Shown here piece by piece: positions 26,237-36,431 of a stretch of 64,000 nucleotides of DNA; positions within the stretch are counted from its first letter, which is position 1, and each line of letters starts with the position of its first letter. A program made the position numbers and the translations under genes. Below the pieces are notes generated by a model, which was not told the DNA's origin, did not search any database, and saw only the letters and a list, made by a program, of their open reading frames with translations. This stretch comes from Candidatus Thiothrix anitrata (GTDB taxonomy: Bacteria > Pseudomonadota > Gammaproteobacteria > Thiotrichales > Thiotrichaceae), in assembly GCF_017901155.1 (NCBI RefSeq), contig NZ_CP072800.1:1081283-1145282 (forward strand). The letters run 5' to 3'.

Positions 26237-28735
26237 ATGACATCACAGTTTTCAACGCACGTGCCTTATGTGCCGGTTCCGCTTGACCCTTTGCCTAATG
26301 ATGCGGAATCGTTAGGCAGCGATTTTCAGCGTTATTTGTCTTATCACTTAGGGCGTTTTCAGGGGTGTCCGCCGGTTTATTTGTATCAGGCGTTGGCGTA
26401 TACCCTGCGGGATCGTTTAACCGTGGATTGGCGGGCGACGTGGGGCGATTATTTGCAGCCGGGGAGACGCCGTGCGTATTACATGTCGCTGGAGTTTTTG
26501 ATTGGGCGTTCCCTCAGTAATAACTTATTAAACATGGGCGTAGGGGATGCGACTCAACAGGCATTACTCAACTATTGCGCCGATTTAGAAGAAGTGGTTT
26601 CGGAAGAGCCTGATGCGGGCTTGGGCAATGGCGGTCTGGGGCGGTTAGCGGCGTGTTTCATGGACAGTTGTGCGAGTTTGCGTTTGCCGGTGATTGGCTA
26701 CGGGATTCGTTACGAATACGGCATGTTCCGCCAGCGCATTGAGCAAGGCTATCAGGTGGAAGACCCTGATCATTGGTTGCGCGATGGGCATCCGTGGGAA
26801 GTTGAACGTGCTGAATATACGCAGCGGGTACAATTCGGTGGGTATACCGAGCACTATATTGATGCAAATGGCACGCGCCGGGTGCGTTGGAATAGCAAAG
26901 ATGACGTGTTAGCGATTCCGTTTGATATGCCGATTTCCGGTTATCAAAATAATACCGTCAATACGCTGCGTTTGTGGAAAGCCACGGCAACGGATGAATT
27001 CAATCTGGATGAATTTAACGCGGGCAGTTATTCCGAAGCGGTGGAGGCGAAAAATCACGCTGAACACATTTCGATGGTGCTTTACCCTAACGATAGCAGC
27101 GAAAACGGTAAAGAATTACGTTTGCGCCAACAGTATTTTCTCGCCTCTGCCAGTATCAAAGATGCAGTGCGCTTGTGGGAACGTCAGGGTAACAGCGATT
27201 ACAGCCTGTTTGCTGCCGACAATGTGTTCCAGATGAACGACACGCACCCGACCGTTGCGGTTGCGGAATTGATGCGTATTTTAGTCGATAAAAAAGGCAT
27301 GGGTTGGGACGAAGCTTGGGCGATTACCACGCAATGCATGGCGTATACCAACCACACGTTATTGCCGGAAGCCTTAGAGCGTTGGCCGCTACACCTGTTT
27401 GAAAAGCTGTTGCCGCGTATCCTCGAAATTATTTACGAAATTAATGCGCGATTCCTGCGCGAAGTGTCGATGAAATGGCCGGGCGATACCGAACGTCAAC
27501 GCCGCATGTCGATCATTGAAGAAGGTAACGTCAAGCAAGTGCGCATGGCTTGGCTGGCGATTGTGGGCAGTTTCTCGATCAATGGCGTAGCGGCGTTGCA
27601 TTCGCAGTTGCTGGTGGATGGTTTGTTCCACGATTTTTACGAGTTATGGCCGGATAAATTCAACAATAAAACCAATGGCGTGACTCCGCGTCGCTGGGTA
27701 GCGCACGCCAACCCCGGCATGACGGCGTTGATTAGCAGCAAAATTGGTGAAACGTGGATTGCAGACCTGAGCGAATTGCAACGTTTGAAAAGCCTCACTA
27801 CCGAATCCAATGAGGACTTTTTTGCAGACTGGCAAGCGGTTAAATTTGCCAACAAACAGCGTTTGGCGAAACTGGTGTTGCAAGAGTGCGGGGTTGAATT
27901 TGACCCGTCTGCACTGTTCGATGTGCAAGTGAAGCGCATCCACGAATACAAACGCCAGTTGCTGAATTTATTGCACGTTATCCACTTGTATCGGCGGATT
28001 AAGCTGGGACGTGTGGAAAACTGGGCAAACCGTTGCGTCCTGATTGGGGGTAAAGCTGCACCGGGTTACGTGATCGCAAAACGCATTATCAAGCTGATTA
28101 ATAGCGTCGCGGACATGGTGAACAATGATCCGGAAGTCGATGGCAAGTTGAAAGTGGCGTTCCTGCCTAACTACCGGGTGTCGAGCATGGAAATCATTGC
28201 TCCGGCGGCGAATTTGTCAGAACAAATTTCCACTGCTGGGAAAGAAGCATCCGGCACGGGCAATATGAAGTTCATGATGAACGGTGCGTTGACTATTGGC
28301 ACGTATGACGGCGCGAATATCGAAATTCTGGAAGCGGCAGGCGAAGAGAATTTCTTCCTGTTTGGGTTGCGTGCTGACGAGGTGGATGCACTGCGCCACG
28401 ATTACCGCCCTTGGACGTATGTGGAACAGGATGACGATTTACGCGGAGTGATTGACTGGTTGCGCAGCGGTCACTTTAACCCGTGCGAACCAGGCATTTT
28501 CGATATGGTGCTGGATGGGTTGTTGAGTCCGCACGATCCGTGGATGACTTTGGCTGACTTCCGCAGTTATGTGGATGCGCAGGAACGGGTATCGCAAGCT
28601 TGGCAGGATCAAACCCACTGGACGCGCATGAGTATTCTTAACACTGCATCGAGTGGCTTTTTCTCCACTGACCGCACCATGCTGGAATACAACCGCGACA
28701 TCTGGAAATTAGTCCCCGGTGGCGCGGTCGAGTAA
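26237..28735 (+). CDS. glgP: Glycogen phosphorylase
   Basis: GlgP releases glucose-1-phosphate from glycogen. The 832-residue GT35 protein has EPDAGLGNGGLGRLAACF, MNDTHPTVAVAELMR and the PLP site EASGTGNMKFMMNGALTIGT with its Lys. It is the last gene of the cluster, 18 bases after glgA, with a GAGGA ribosome-binding site. With GlgC, GlgA, GlgB, MalQ and the GH57 enzyme it gives both synthesis and breakdown from one locus. Confidence 0.97.
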   Translation: MTSQFSTHVPYVPVPLDPLPNDAESLGSDFQRYLSYHLGRFQGCPPVYLYQALAYTLRDRLTVDWRATWGDYLQPGRRRAYYMSLEFLIGRSLSNNLLNMGVGDATQQALLNYCADLEEVVSEEPDAGLGNGGLGRLAACFMDSCASLRLPVIGYGIRYEYGMFRQRIEQGYQVEDPDHWLRDGHPWEVERAEYTQRVQFGGYTEHYIDANGTRRVRWNSKDDVLAIPFDMPISGYQNNTVNTLRLWKATATDEFNLDEFNAGSYSEAVEAKNHAEHISMVLYPNDSSENGKELRLRQQYFLASASIKDAVRLWERQGNSDYSLFAADNVFQMNDTHPTVAVAELMRILVDKKGMGWDEAWAITTQCMAYTNHTLLPEALERWPLHLFEKLLPRILEIIYEINARFLREVSMKWPGDTERQRRMSIIEEGNVKQVRMAWLAIVGSFSINGVAALHSQLLVDGLFHDFYELWPDKFNNKTNGVTPRRWVAHANPGMTALISSKIGETWIADLSELQRLKSLTTESNEDFFADWQAVKFANKQRLAKLVLQECGVEFDPSALFDVQVKRIHEYKRQLLNLLHVIHLYRRIKLGRVENWANRCVLIGGKAAPGYVIAKRIIKLINSVADMVNNDPEVDGKLKVAFLPNYRVSSMEIIAPAANLSEQISTAGKEASGTGNMKFMMNGALTIGTYDGANIEILEAAGEENFFLFGLRADEVDALRHDYRPWTYVEQDDDLRGVIDWLRSGHFNPCEPGIFDMVLDGLLSPHDPWMTLADFRSYVDAQERVSQAWQDQTHWTRMSILNTASSGFFSTDRTMLEYNRDIWKLVPGGAVE

Positions 28736-28752
28736 ATCTGTTTTGTTTTTGT

Positions 28753-28779
28753 GCCCTTCATCCGTCGCGGGTGAAGGGC
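28753..28779. terminator. Hairpin between convergent glgP and thioredoxin-like genes
   Basis: GCCCTTCA (28753-28760) pairs with TGAAGGGC (28772-28779), with partial pairing inside. It lies between two converging genes. No T-run follows on either strand, so it is at best a weak or factor-assisted terminator. Confidence 0.4.
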
Positions 28780-28790
28780 TGTAACGCGTC

Positions 28791-29372
28791 TTAGTGACCG
28801 TAATAATCCGGTTCGTTGCCCGCTTTCCATTTGATATTGCAACCCAGCGAGGCTTTTTGCTCATCGGGTGGGTACATATTGTCTAACAGCCGATCTAAGG
28901 CATGACGTAAATCACTGCCACTTACTTTGACTCCATTACTGGGGCGGGCCTCATCAAATTGCCCCCGATAAAACAACTGGTGATTCGCATCAAACAGGTA
29001 TAAATCCGGCGTGCAAGCGGCTTGGTAGGCTTTTGCCACAGCCTGAGTTTCATCGTAAAGGTAGGGAAAGGAATAACCTTGCTGCTGAACTTCCTCCACC
29101 ATTTTCGCCGGGCTGTCATCCGGGTAATTTTCAACGTCATTGGCATTAATCGCTACAATCGCCACACCGCGTTCTTGATATTCACGGGCAAGTTGCGCGA
29201 ACGCTTCACGAATTAAAATTACGTAAGGGCAGTGATTGCAGATAAAAGCAACCAGTAATGGTTTGCCGGAGAAATCTTCGCGTGCCACGATATTGCCGCT
29301 GGCAGGTTCGAGTAGGGCAAAGTCGGGAGCTTGTGTGCCAAGTTCCAGCATGGTTGAAGGGGTGCGTGCCAT
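28791..29372 (-). CDS. Thioredoxin-like (AhpC/TSA-type) family protein
   Basis: This 193-residue protein has the peroxiredoxin/thioredoxin-fold start GTQAPDFALLEPASGN and the redox motif FICNHCPYV (CxxC). YQAACTPDLYLFD contains the cis-Pro loop. The pattern matches a widespread family of cytoplasmic thioredoxin-like proteins without a signal peptide, whose role is not well defined. It probably acts in thiol redox control. It is transcribed divergently from the MBL-fold gene, with 139 bases between them. Confidence 0.85.
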   Translation of the reverse strand: MARTPSTMLELGTQAPDFALLEPASGNIVAREDFSGKPLLVAFICNHCPYVILIREAFAQLAREYQERGVAIVAINANDVENYPDDSPAKMVEEVQQQGYSFPYLYDETQAVAKAYQAACTPDLYLFDANHQLFYRGQFDEARPSNGVKVSGSDLRHALDRLLDNMYPPDEQKASLGCNIKWKAGNEPDYYGH

Positions 29373-29511
29373 AGGAGTGTCTCCTTATTGAAATTGACAT
29401 GAGATAATGGTGGTTTGCTAATTATACCCAGAGTTATCGTGTTGAAGACAACAAACTTCTATTTTCAGGTACAATGCTGCATTGCGATAACCTTTCAGCG
29501 GAGACATCAAC

Positions 29512-30471
29512 ATGACAGTGCGCTACCAGGATTTAGGCCACGGCATTTATTGCATTGATACCGATTTGTACCGTCCGCACATGGCGGCTTGTTATCTGGT
29601 GCGTGAAGGCGATGCGGTGGCCTTTGTTGATACGGGTACTTACCACACAATTCCGTTGCTGATGGATGTATTAGCCGAGTTAGGTTTGGGGGCGGAACAC
29701 GTGCGTTATGTGATTCCAACCCATGTGCATTTGGATCATGCGGGCGGGGCTGGTGAGCTGATGGCGTGTTGCCCGAATGCAACTATGATTGTGCATCCGA
29801 AAGGCGCACCACACATGGTTGACCCTTCCAAATTGCAGGCAGGTGCCACAGCGGTTTACGGTGCGGAAGGCTTTGCCAATGATTATGGCAAATTAGTTCC
29901 GATACCTGCGGGGCGTGTTATGGTCGCAAATGATGGTTATGCAGTGGAGCTTAATGGACGACACCTGACGTTTTACGACACGCCGGGGCACGCGAATCAC
30001 CATGGCTGTATTTTCGATGCTACCAGTCGTTACTGTTTTACTGGTGATACCTTTGGGATTTGTTACCGTGAATTTGTGACGGATAAAGGAGCATGGATCT
30101 TTGCCCCGACAACACCGGTAGCGTTTTCACCCAATGAATGGCAACAAAGCCTTGATAAGTTGGAGGGGTTACAACCCAGTGCGATGCTGTTAACGCATTA
30201 TGGGCATGTCACCGATGTGGCAGGTTTATTTCCCAAACTACGCGCCAGTATCGCAGCCTTGAGTAATCTAGCACTAGCTTTGGAAGATGCACCAGAAGGA
30301 CGTATTGATGCGCTCAAAGAACAGATTTTTTTGACCTGGCTTGAAGAGATAGCTACACATGGCGTTAATCTTCCCGAAGGGGATATTCGTGAATTGTTGC
30401 GAGTCGATGCTACCCTGAATGCGCAAGGTTTGGATGTGTGGTTGCAACGCCGCGCAAAAGCTAAAACTTGA
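29512..30471 (+). CDS. MBL-fold metallo-hydrolase
   Basis: The 319-residue protein has the metal-binding motif THVHLDHAGGAGEL (HxHxDH). Further metal-site features are TPGHANHHGCIFD, CFTGDTFG and a late His in LLTHYGHV. The C-terminal 100 residues are helical. It belongs to the glyoxalase-II-like group of beta-lactamase-fold hydrolases. Substrate is unknown. The start follows GCGGAGACATCAAC. Confidence 0.85.
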   Translation: MTVRYQDLGHGIYCIDTDLYRPHMAACYLVREGDAVAFVDTGTYHTIPLLMDVLAELGLGAEHVRYVIPTHVHLDHAGGAGELMACCPNATMIVHPKGAPHMVDPSKLQAGATAVYGAEGFANDYGKLVPIPAGRVMVANDGYAVELNGRHLTFYDTPGHANHHGCIFDATSRYCFTGDTFGICYREFVTDKGAWIFAPTTPVAFSPNEWQQSLDKLEGLQPSAMLLTHYGHVTDVAGLFPKLRASIAALSNLALALEDAPEGRIDALKEQIFLTWLEEIATHGVNLPEGDIRELLRVDATLNAQGLDVWLQRRAKAKT

Positions 30472-30779
30472 AGTATATTCAGGCAATTGCGAGTCATCTA
30501 ATAATAGAATTAGCTAATCTTTCATAAGATTATTGCCATATTATAATGTAATAATATTCTTTAAATATAAGCATTTAGAGATAGTTGTCATATATTTTAC
30601 TTATCTTATGGAAGAAACAAACTCATTGGTTTATGCCCTAAAATTGTATAGAGTATGCGTGATTTAAAATTGCAAGCAAGTAGCCAATGAAATTTTTCTA
30701 TGCCAAATAGAATTTGTGTTGGCCACTTGAAAATCCACACAAGATTTGGCGCATACCCATACATTTACGGGAGATTGGC
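30472..30779. other. AT-rich spacer upstream of sat
   Basis: This 308-base spacer is much richer in A and T than its surroundings, especially 30500-30720. No gene is apparent. It probably carries the sat promoter region, but no single -35/-10 pair stands out. TTGTCAT at 30585 matches one arm of the dyad found upstream of qmoA, which may be chance. Confidence 0.5.
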
Positions 30780-31973
30780 ATGATCAAGCCTCATGGTTCT
30801 GATGAACTGAATCCATTATTCGTATACGACAGTGCTGAAAACGAAGCATTGCAAAAAGAAGCAGAAGGTCTTGCTTCAATCGTAGTCAGCTCGGCGACAG
30901 CGGCAAATGCTGTAATGCTTGGCGGTGGCTACTTCAACCCGCTGACTGGCTACATGAACAAAGCAGATGCATTGTCAGTCGCGAAAAATATGCACACCAC
31001 TTCCGGCTTGTTTTGGCCAACGCCAGTGCTGAATCTGCTTGAAGATGCTGGCAATATCAAAGCAGGTGATCGTATTGCATTGCGAGACCCTAATATGGCA
31101 GGGAATCCGGTACTTGCTGTCATGGATGTTGAAGGCGTTGAGGCGTTCACCGACGAAGAAATGGCTGTCATGACTCAGCAGATTTATCGCCCTGCTGAAG
31201 GTGAGGCGCATATCGGTGCGGATACATTCAATTCCCAAGGCAAAGTCTGTCTGTCAGGGGCGATCAAGGTACTGAATTTCTCTTACTTCCAAAGCGAATT
31301 CCCGGATACTTTCCGTACTGCTGTTGAAATCCGCAACGAAATTGCTGAGCGCGGCTGGAACAAGATAGTTGCCTTCCAGACCCGTAATCCGATGCACTTG
31401 GCGCACGAAGAGCTGTGCCACATGGCGATGGATCGTCTCGGCTGTGATGGCTTGGTCATCCACATGTTGCTGGGTAAGCTGAAGAAAGGCGATATCCCAG
31501 CTCCAGTACGTGATGCTGCAATCCGCAAGATGGTAGAGCTGTACTTCCCGCCAAACAGCGCGATGGTAACAGGTTACGGTTTCGACATGCTGTATGCAGG
31601 ACCAAAAGAAGCGGTATTACATGCAGTGTTCCGCCAAAACATGGGTGCGACACATTTCATTATTGGTCGTGACCATGCAGGTGTTGGTGATCATTACGGT
31701 GCATTTGATGCTCAGGAAATCTTCGATAATGAAGTGCCTAAGGATGCTCTTGCGATCGAAATCTTCCGTGCAGACCACACGGCTTACTCCAAGAAGCTGG
31801 ATAAAGTTGTGATGATGTGCGAGGCACCGGATCATAAGAAGGAAGATTTTGTACTTCTTTCTGGTACCAAAGTTCGTGAAATGCTTGGTCAAGGCATTGC
31901 ACCACCGAAAGAGTTTTCTCGTCCTGAAGTGGCTCAGATCCTGATCGATTATTATCAAAGTGAAAACGACTAA
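30780..31973 (+). CDS. sat: Sulfate adenylyltransferase (dissimilatory ATP sulfurylase)
   Basis: Sat converts APS and PPi to ATP and sulfate when run in the oxidative direction. The active-site motifs are FQTRNPMHLAHE and GRDHAGVGDHYG, plus the C-terminal LSGTKVREML. The 397-residue homo-oligomeric type lacks the APS-kinase domain. The start at 30780 follows GGGAGA and is preferred to 30714. Location ahead of aprBA supports a role in sulfite oxidation rather than assimilation. Confidence 0.96.
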   Translation: MIKPHGSDELNPLFVYDSAENEALQKEAEGLASIVVSSATAANAVMLGGGYFNPLTGYMNKADALSVAKNMHTTSGLFWPTPVLNLLEDAGNIKAGDRIALRDPNMAGNPVLAVMDVEGVEAFTDEEMAVMTQQIYRPAEGEAHIGADTFNSQGKVCLSGAIKVLNFSYFQSEFPDTFRTAVEIRNEIAERGWNKIVAFQTRNPMHLAHEELCHMAMDRLGCDGLVIHMLLGKLKKGDIPAPVRDAAIRKMVELYFPPNSAMVTGYGFDMLYAGPKEAVLHAVFRQNMGATHFIIGRDHAGVGDHYGAFDAQEIFDNEVPKDALAIEIFRADHTAYSKKLDKVVMMCEAPDHKKEDFVLLSGTKVREMLGQGIAPPKEFSRPEVAQILIDYYQSEND

Positions 31974-31993
31974 GATAAGTCGAAATGAAAATC

Positions 31994-32022
31994 TCTGGGC
32001 ATTCGGCAATTAGCCGCCCAGA
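31994..32022. other. Imperfect stem-loop between sat and aprB
   Basis: TCTGGG (31994-31999) pairs with CCCAGA (32017-32022). An inner stem CGGC/GCCG encloses AATTA, with a CATT bulge on the left arm. An A-run rather than a T-run follows. It could separate sat and aprBA expression by attenuation or RNA processing. Confidence 0.3.
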
Positions 32023-32128
32023 AAAAGTATCTCTGGTGCAGTCTGAGCTTTGAGGAAAGGGCGCAGGCTTCACTGGTTGAGTTCTGTGACCGTATGTAGC
32101 AATACAATTAATTTGAAGGAGTTACACA

Positions 32129-32598
32129 ATGCCTACGTTTGTACGTACTGACAAATGTGATGGCTGCAAGGGCGGCGATCGCACCGCTTGCATGTACATC
32201 TGCCCGCACAACCTGATGAAGCTGGACGTTGATGGTTCTGCCACAGGTCACGCGATGAAAGCGTATAACCAAGAGCCGGATCAATGCTGGGAATGCTATT
32301 CCTGCGTTAAAATCTGCCCTTCTAACGCAATCGAAGCACGTCACTATGCTGACGTTGTACCACTCGGTGGTTCTGTACAGCCTTTGCGCGGTCAAGACTC
32401 CATTATGTGGTCTATCAAATTCCGTAACGGCGTAATGAAGCGTTTCAAATTCCCGATCCGCACTACCCAGAAGGTTCCATTGATTGCTACGGCGGCAAGC
32501 CTAAAGCTGATCTGGCTAACTTGGGTAAAGCACTGTTGACTCGTGATGTCATGGGCGGCTACCGCGCTGGCAACCCGGCTGAACTGATCTGCAAGTAA
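32129..32598 (+). CDS. aprB: Adenylylsulfate reductase beta subunit (frameshifted in this sequence)
   Basis: AprB carries two 4Fe-4S clusters and passes electrons to or from AprA. The N-terminal part shows CDGCKGGDRTACMYICPHNL and CWECYSCVKICPSNAI. The uninterrupted frame stops at 32539 after an abnormal tail. One missing C in the run at 32466-32468 restores the conserved end (EGSIDCYGGKPKADLANLGK through AELICK) to a stop at 32598, giving about 156 residues, normal for the family. The same kind of error recurs in nearby genes, so a sequencing error is likely. It lies 41 bases before aprA. Confidence 0.92.
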
Positions 32599-32639
32599 TT
32601 GCGCTTCGTTATTAACATTTAAGCATTGAGGAAACACAA

Positions 32640-34667
32640 ATGGCAGGTACATTTGGTAATCCAGAAGTTGTCCAAGAAGAAGTGGACATCCTGATCATCG
32701 GTGGCGGTATGGCTGCGTGTGGCGCGGCGTATGAAATCATGCCGTGGATCGGCGCAGCGAAAGACGCTGGCGTTGACATCACCGTTAAGTTGGTTGACAA
32801 AGCAGCAATGGATCGTTCCGGCGCAGTTGCACAAGGTTTGTCTGCAATCAACACTTACATCGGTCCAAATCAAGATCCAGCGGACTACGCTCGCATGGTC
32901 TCCAACGACCTGATGGGTATTACTCGTGACGACTTGGCTTACGACTTAGGCCGTAACGTTGACGATTCCGTGCATTTGTTTGAAGAATGGGGTCTCCCAA
33001 TCTGGAAAACTGTAAACGGCGAACGTTTTGACGGTGCTACTTGGCCGAAAGAAGGCGGCAAGCTGTTGAAAGACGGCGGCGACCCTGTTCGTTCCGGTAA
33101 ATGGCAGATCATGATCAACGGCGAATCCTACAAGTGGATCGTTGCTGAAGCTGCTAAGAAAGCACTGGGTTCTGACAACATTCAGGAACGTGTTTTCATC
33201 GTTAAGCTGGTAAATGATGCTAACGACAAAAACCGCGTTGCGGGTGCTGTTGGCTTCTCTACTCGTGAAGACAAAGTATACGTTTACAAATTCAAGGCTT
33301 GCCTGCTGGTAGCTGGTGGTTGCGTAAACATCTTCCGTCCACGTTCCGTTGGTGAAGGCCAAGGTCGTGCATGGTATCCAGTATGGAACGCAGGTTCCAC
33401 CTACACCATGGCTGCTGAAGCCGGTGCAGAACTGACCATGATGGAAAACCGTTTCGTTCCAGCACGTTTCAAAGACGGCTACGGTCCGGTTGGCGCATGG
33501 TTCCTGCTGTTCAAAGCTCAAGCGACTAACGCCTACGGCGAAGTCTACATGACCAAGAACAAAGAATTGCTGAACGACTATCCTCCGTATGGTCAAGCAG
33601 CGGTTCCAGCATCTTGCTTGCGTAACCACTTGATGCTCAAGGAAATGAAAGAAGGTCGCGGTCCAATCTATATGGATACCGTTACCGCTTTGGCAAAACT
33701 GCGTGAAACACTGTCTCCTCGTGAAGTAAAGCACTTGGAAGCAGAAGCGTGGGAAGACTTCCTTGACATGTGTATCGGTCAGTGCGGTATCTGGGTTGGT
33801 GAAAACATCGAACCAGAAAAGAAAAACTCCGAACTGATGCCTACCGAACCGTACCTGCTGGGTTCACACTCAGGCTGCTGCGGTATCTGGGCTTCTGGTC
33901 CAGATGACGTTGGTGCACCGACTACTGAAGAACATCCAGACGCAGCTCTGATCCCTGCTCACCTGCCACAAGGCTGGAACTGGGGCTACCGCTCCATGAC
34001 TACTGTACGTGGTCTGTTCACAGCGGGTGATGGTGTTGGTGCTTCTGGTCACAAGTTCTCTTCTGGTTCACACACTGAAGGCCGTATGTGTGCACAGTCT
34101 ATGGTTAAGTTCGTCATGGACAACAAAGACTGGGTTCCTACACTGGATACACCGGTTGAAACACTGGTTGAAGAAATCTACCGCCCAGTTCGTACTTTCT
34201 TGGAACACAAAGACTACACCACTGCGATTGATGTAAACCCACACTACATCACTCCACGTATGTTGCAGTTCCGTCTCCAGAAAATCATGGACGAGTATGT
34301 TGCAGGTGTTGCGACTTACTACACTACCAACGGTCACATGTTGGCAGTAGCGGAAGAAAAACTGGGTATGTTGAAAGAAGATGCGATGAAAATGCGTGCA
34401 AAAGACCTGCACGAATTGCTCCGCGCATGGGAAAACTATCACCGTATCCTGACGGCGGAAGCGCACATGAAGCACATCCAATTCCGTAAGGAAAGCCGTT
34501 ACCCTGGTTTCTACTACCGTATGGACTACAACCTGGTAGACGAAGAAAACTGGCACTGCTTCGTAAACTCTGTTTACGACAAAGAAACCAAAACTTGGAC
34601 TGTGTTCAAACGCGCTCACAAGGACTTGGTTGATAAGTCTAAGCTGTTTAAGCCTGCTGCCCACTAA
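32640..34667 (+). CDS. aprA: Adenylylsulfate reductase alpha subunit
   Basis: AprA is the FAD subunit that interconverts sulfite plus AMP and APS. The FAD-binding start is DILIIGGGMAACGAAYEI. CLLVAGGCVNIFRPRSVGEG is a characteristic AprA segment. The C-terminal substrate region includes SGSHTEGRMCAQSM and RKESRYPGFYYRMDY. The 675-residue length is typical. Together with qmoAB/hdrCB and sat it completes the APS route for sulfite oxidation in the cytoplasm. An intrinsic terminator follows at 34717. Confidence 0.97.
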   Translation: MAGTFGNPEVVQEEVDILIIGGGMAACGAAYEIMPWIGAAKDAGVDITVKLVDKAAMDRSGAVAQGLSAINTYIGPNQDPADYARMVSNDLMGITRDDLAYDLGRNVDDSVHLFEEWGLPIWKTVNGERFDGATWPKEGGKLLKDGGDPVRSGKWQIMINGESYKWIVAEAAKKALGSDNIQERVFIVKLVNDANDKNRVAGAVGFSTREDKVYVYKFKACLLVAGGCVNIFRPRSVGEGQGRAWYPVWNAGSTYTMAAEAGAELTMMENRFVPARFKDGYGPVGAWFLLFKAQATNAYGEVYMTKNKELLNDYPPYGQAAVPASCLRNHLMLKEMKEGRGPIYMDTVTALAKLRETLSPREVKHLEAEAWEDFLDMCIGQCGIWVGENIEPEKKNSELMPTEPYLLGSHSGCCGIWASGPDDVGAPTTEEHPDAALIPAHLPQGWNWGYRSMTTVRGLFTAGDGVGASGHKFSSGSHTEGRMCAQSMVKFVMDNKDWVPTLDTPVETLVEEIYRPVRTFLEHKDYTTAIDVNPHYITPRMLQFRLQKIMDEYVAGVATYYTTNGHMLAVAEEKLGMLKEDAMKMRAKDLHELLRAWENYHRILTAEAHMKHIQFRKESRYPGFYYRMDYNLVDEENWHCFVNSVYDKETKTWTVFKRAHKDLVDKSKLFKPAAH

Positions 34668-34694
34668 GAAGGGGTTGCTTGACTACAGCTCTAA

Positions 34695-35435
<741 letters not shown>

Positions 35436-35454
35436 GAAAGACCCCCATCCCCAG

Positions 35455-35479
35455 CCCTTCCCCCGCAAGGGGTGAAGGG
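35455..35479 (+). repeat. GC-rich hairpin with GCAA tetraloop between adk and the SlyD-like gene
   Basis: CCCTTC-CCCC pairs with GGGG-T-GAAGGG around GCAA, a GNRA-type tetraloop, with a single bulged T. The sequence resembles the C-rich/G-rich inverted repeat at 47.83 kb, so it may be one of a family of intergenic palindromes. It may also weaken transcription between the two genes. Confidence 0.55.
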
Positions 35480-35500
35480 AGCAAGATTTTAGGAGCAACA

Positions 35501-36013
35501 ATGACTGCATCTCCCGAAAAAGTGGCTGCTGGCAAGGTAGTCCAGTTCACTTACCGCATTGCTGACCGTCATGGCGAGATTATGGAACAAGTGGATTTAC
35601 CCTTGAGCATGGTATTCATGCGCCATAACCGTTTGTATGACGTGGTGGAAAAAGCCTTGGTCGGTTGCCGCGTGGGTGATGAAGTGTCTGTTGATGTTCC
35701 AGCGGCAGATGGCGCTTGGGGCGAAGCCGATGCTGACCTGATTCTGGTGCAAGACATTGAGCATGTGCCACCGCCTTACCGTCGGCTGGGCGCAGAAGCG
35801 CAATTCCAAGGCGAAAATGGCGAAATCAAAGCCTTCAAAGTGACCAGTGTTACTGAAGAATCCGTGACCTTGGATGGCAATCACCCGTTTGCTGGGCAAA
35901 CCATGACCTTCCACGTCAAAGTTATCGCGATCCGTGATGCCAGCAAGGATGAGTTATTGCACGGGATTGAATCCGGCGCACCGACCGATTTTGGCAGCAC
36001 TACCATTCACTAA
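35501..36013 (+). CDS. SlyD-like FKBP-type peptidyl-prolyl isomerase
   Basis: The 170-residue protein has the SlyD pattern: VQFTYRIADRHGEIMEQ, an insert-in-flap segment of acidic character, and the C-terminal signature DGNHPFAGQTMTFHVKVIAI. It lacks a metal-binding His/Cys tail. It probably assists folding of cytoplasmic proteins, possibly the neighbouring metal- and flavin-enzymes. The second FKBP of this small class in the window is fkpB at 15.1 kb. Confidence 0.85.
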   Translation: MTASPEKVAAGKVVQFTYRIADRHGEIMEQVDLPLSMVFMRHNRLYDVVEKALVGCRVGDEVSVDVPAADGAWGEADADLILVQDIEHVPPPYRRLGAEAQFQGENGEIKAFKVTSVTEESVTLDGNHPFAGQTMTFHVKVIAIRDASKDELLHGIESGAPTDFGSTTIH

Positions 36014-36031
36014 CAACAGAGGCAGCATGTT

Positions 36032-36385
36032 ATGGCAGTTCCTGATCTGACCGCCCTCGAAAAATCCATTATCCAGCAAAGCATTAATGAGCGTTGGCGC
36101 AACGGCGGCATCGTGGCGGAAGAGGTCGATGTCGAACTGCGCCTCTCCAAAGCCGACCGCGAAGTCACCGAATGCCCCGCACTGTATTGGGAACACGATG
36201 GCTGTACTTTCCTCGTCGCCAAGACTGGCGAGAACCGCTACCGTTCCCAGTTTTTCTACTCTGCCAAAGAACAATTCAACACTGGCATTGAAGAATACAC
36301 CGATTTAGGCGACTGCGTTCTCTTCCTGCTGCGTTTGCAGGCAGACCACGAGAGCGAGCGCAATAAGAATTTTCCCACAGCTTGA
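36032..36385 (+). CDS. Conserved-looking small protein of unknown function
   Basis: I do not recognise this 117-residue protein. It is predicted soluble, alpha-helical at the start (ALEKSIIQQSINERWRNGG) and then mixed strand-helix. It contains Trp, Cys and aromatic residues (CPALYWEHDGCTFLVAK), but no known metal or nucleotide motif. It follows the SlyD-like gene by 18 bases and precedes the PPi-PFK, with no terminator between, so it probably belongs to that transcript. Confidence 0.65.
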   Translation: MAVPDLTALEKSIIQQSINERWRNGGIVAEEVDVELRLSKADREVTECPALYWEHDGCTFLVAKTGENRYRSQFFYSAKEQFNTGIEEYTDLGDCVLFLLRLQADHESERNKNFPTA

Positions 36386-36431
36386 AGAATCCACACGTTA
36401 GTTTGAGAGATTGCATAGAGGAGTTTGTGTT

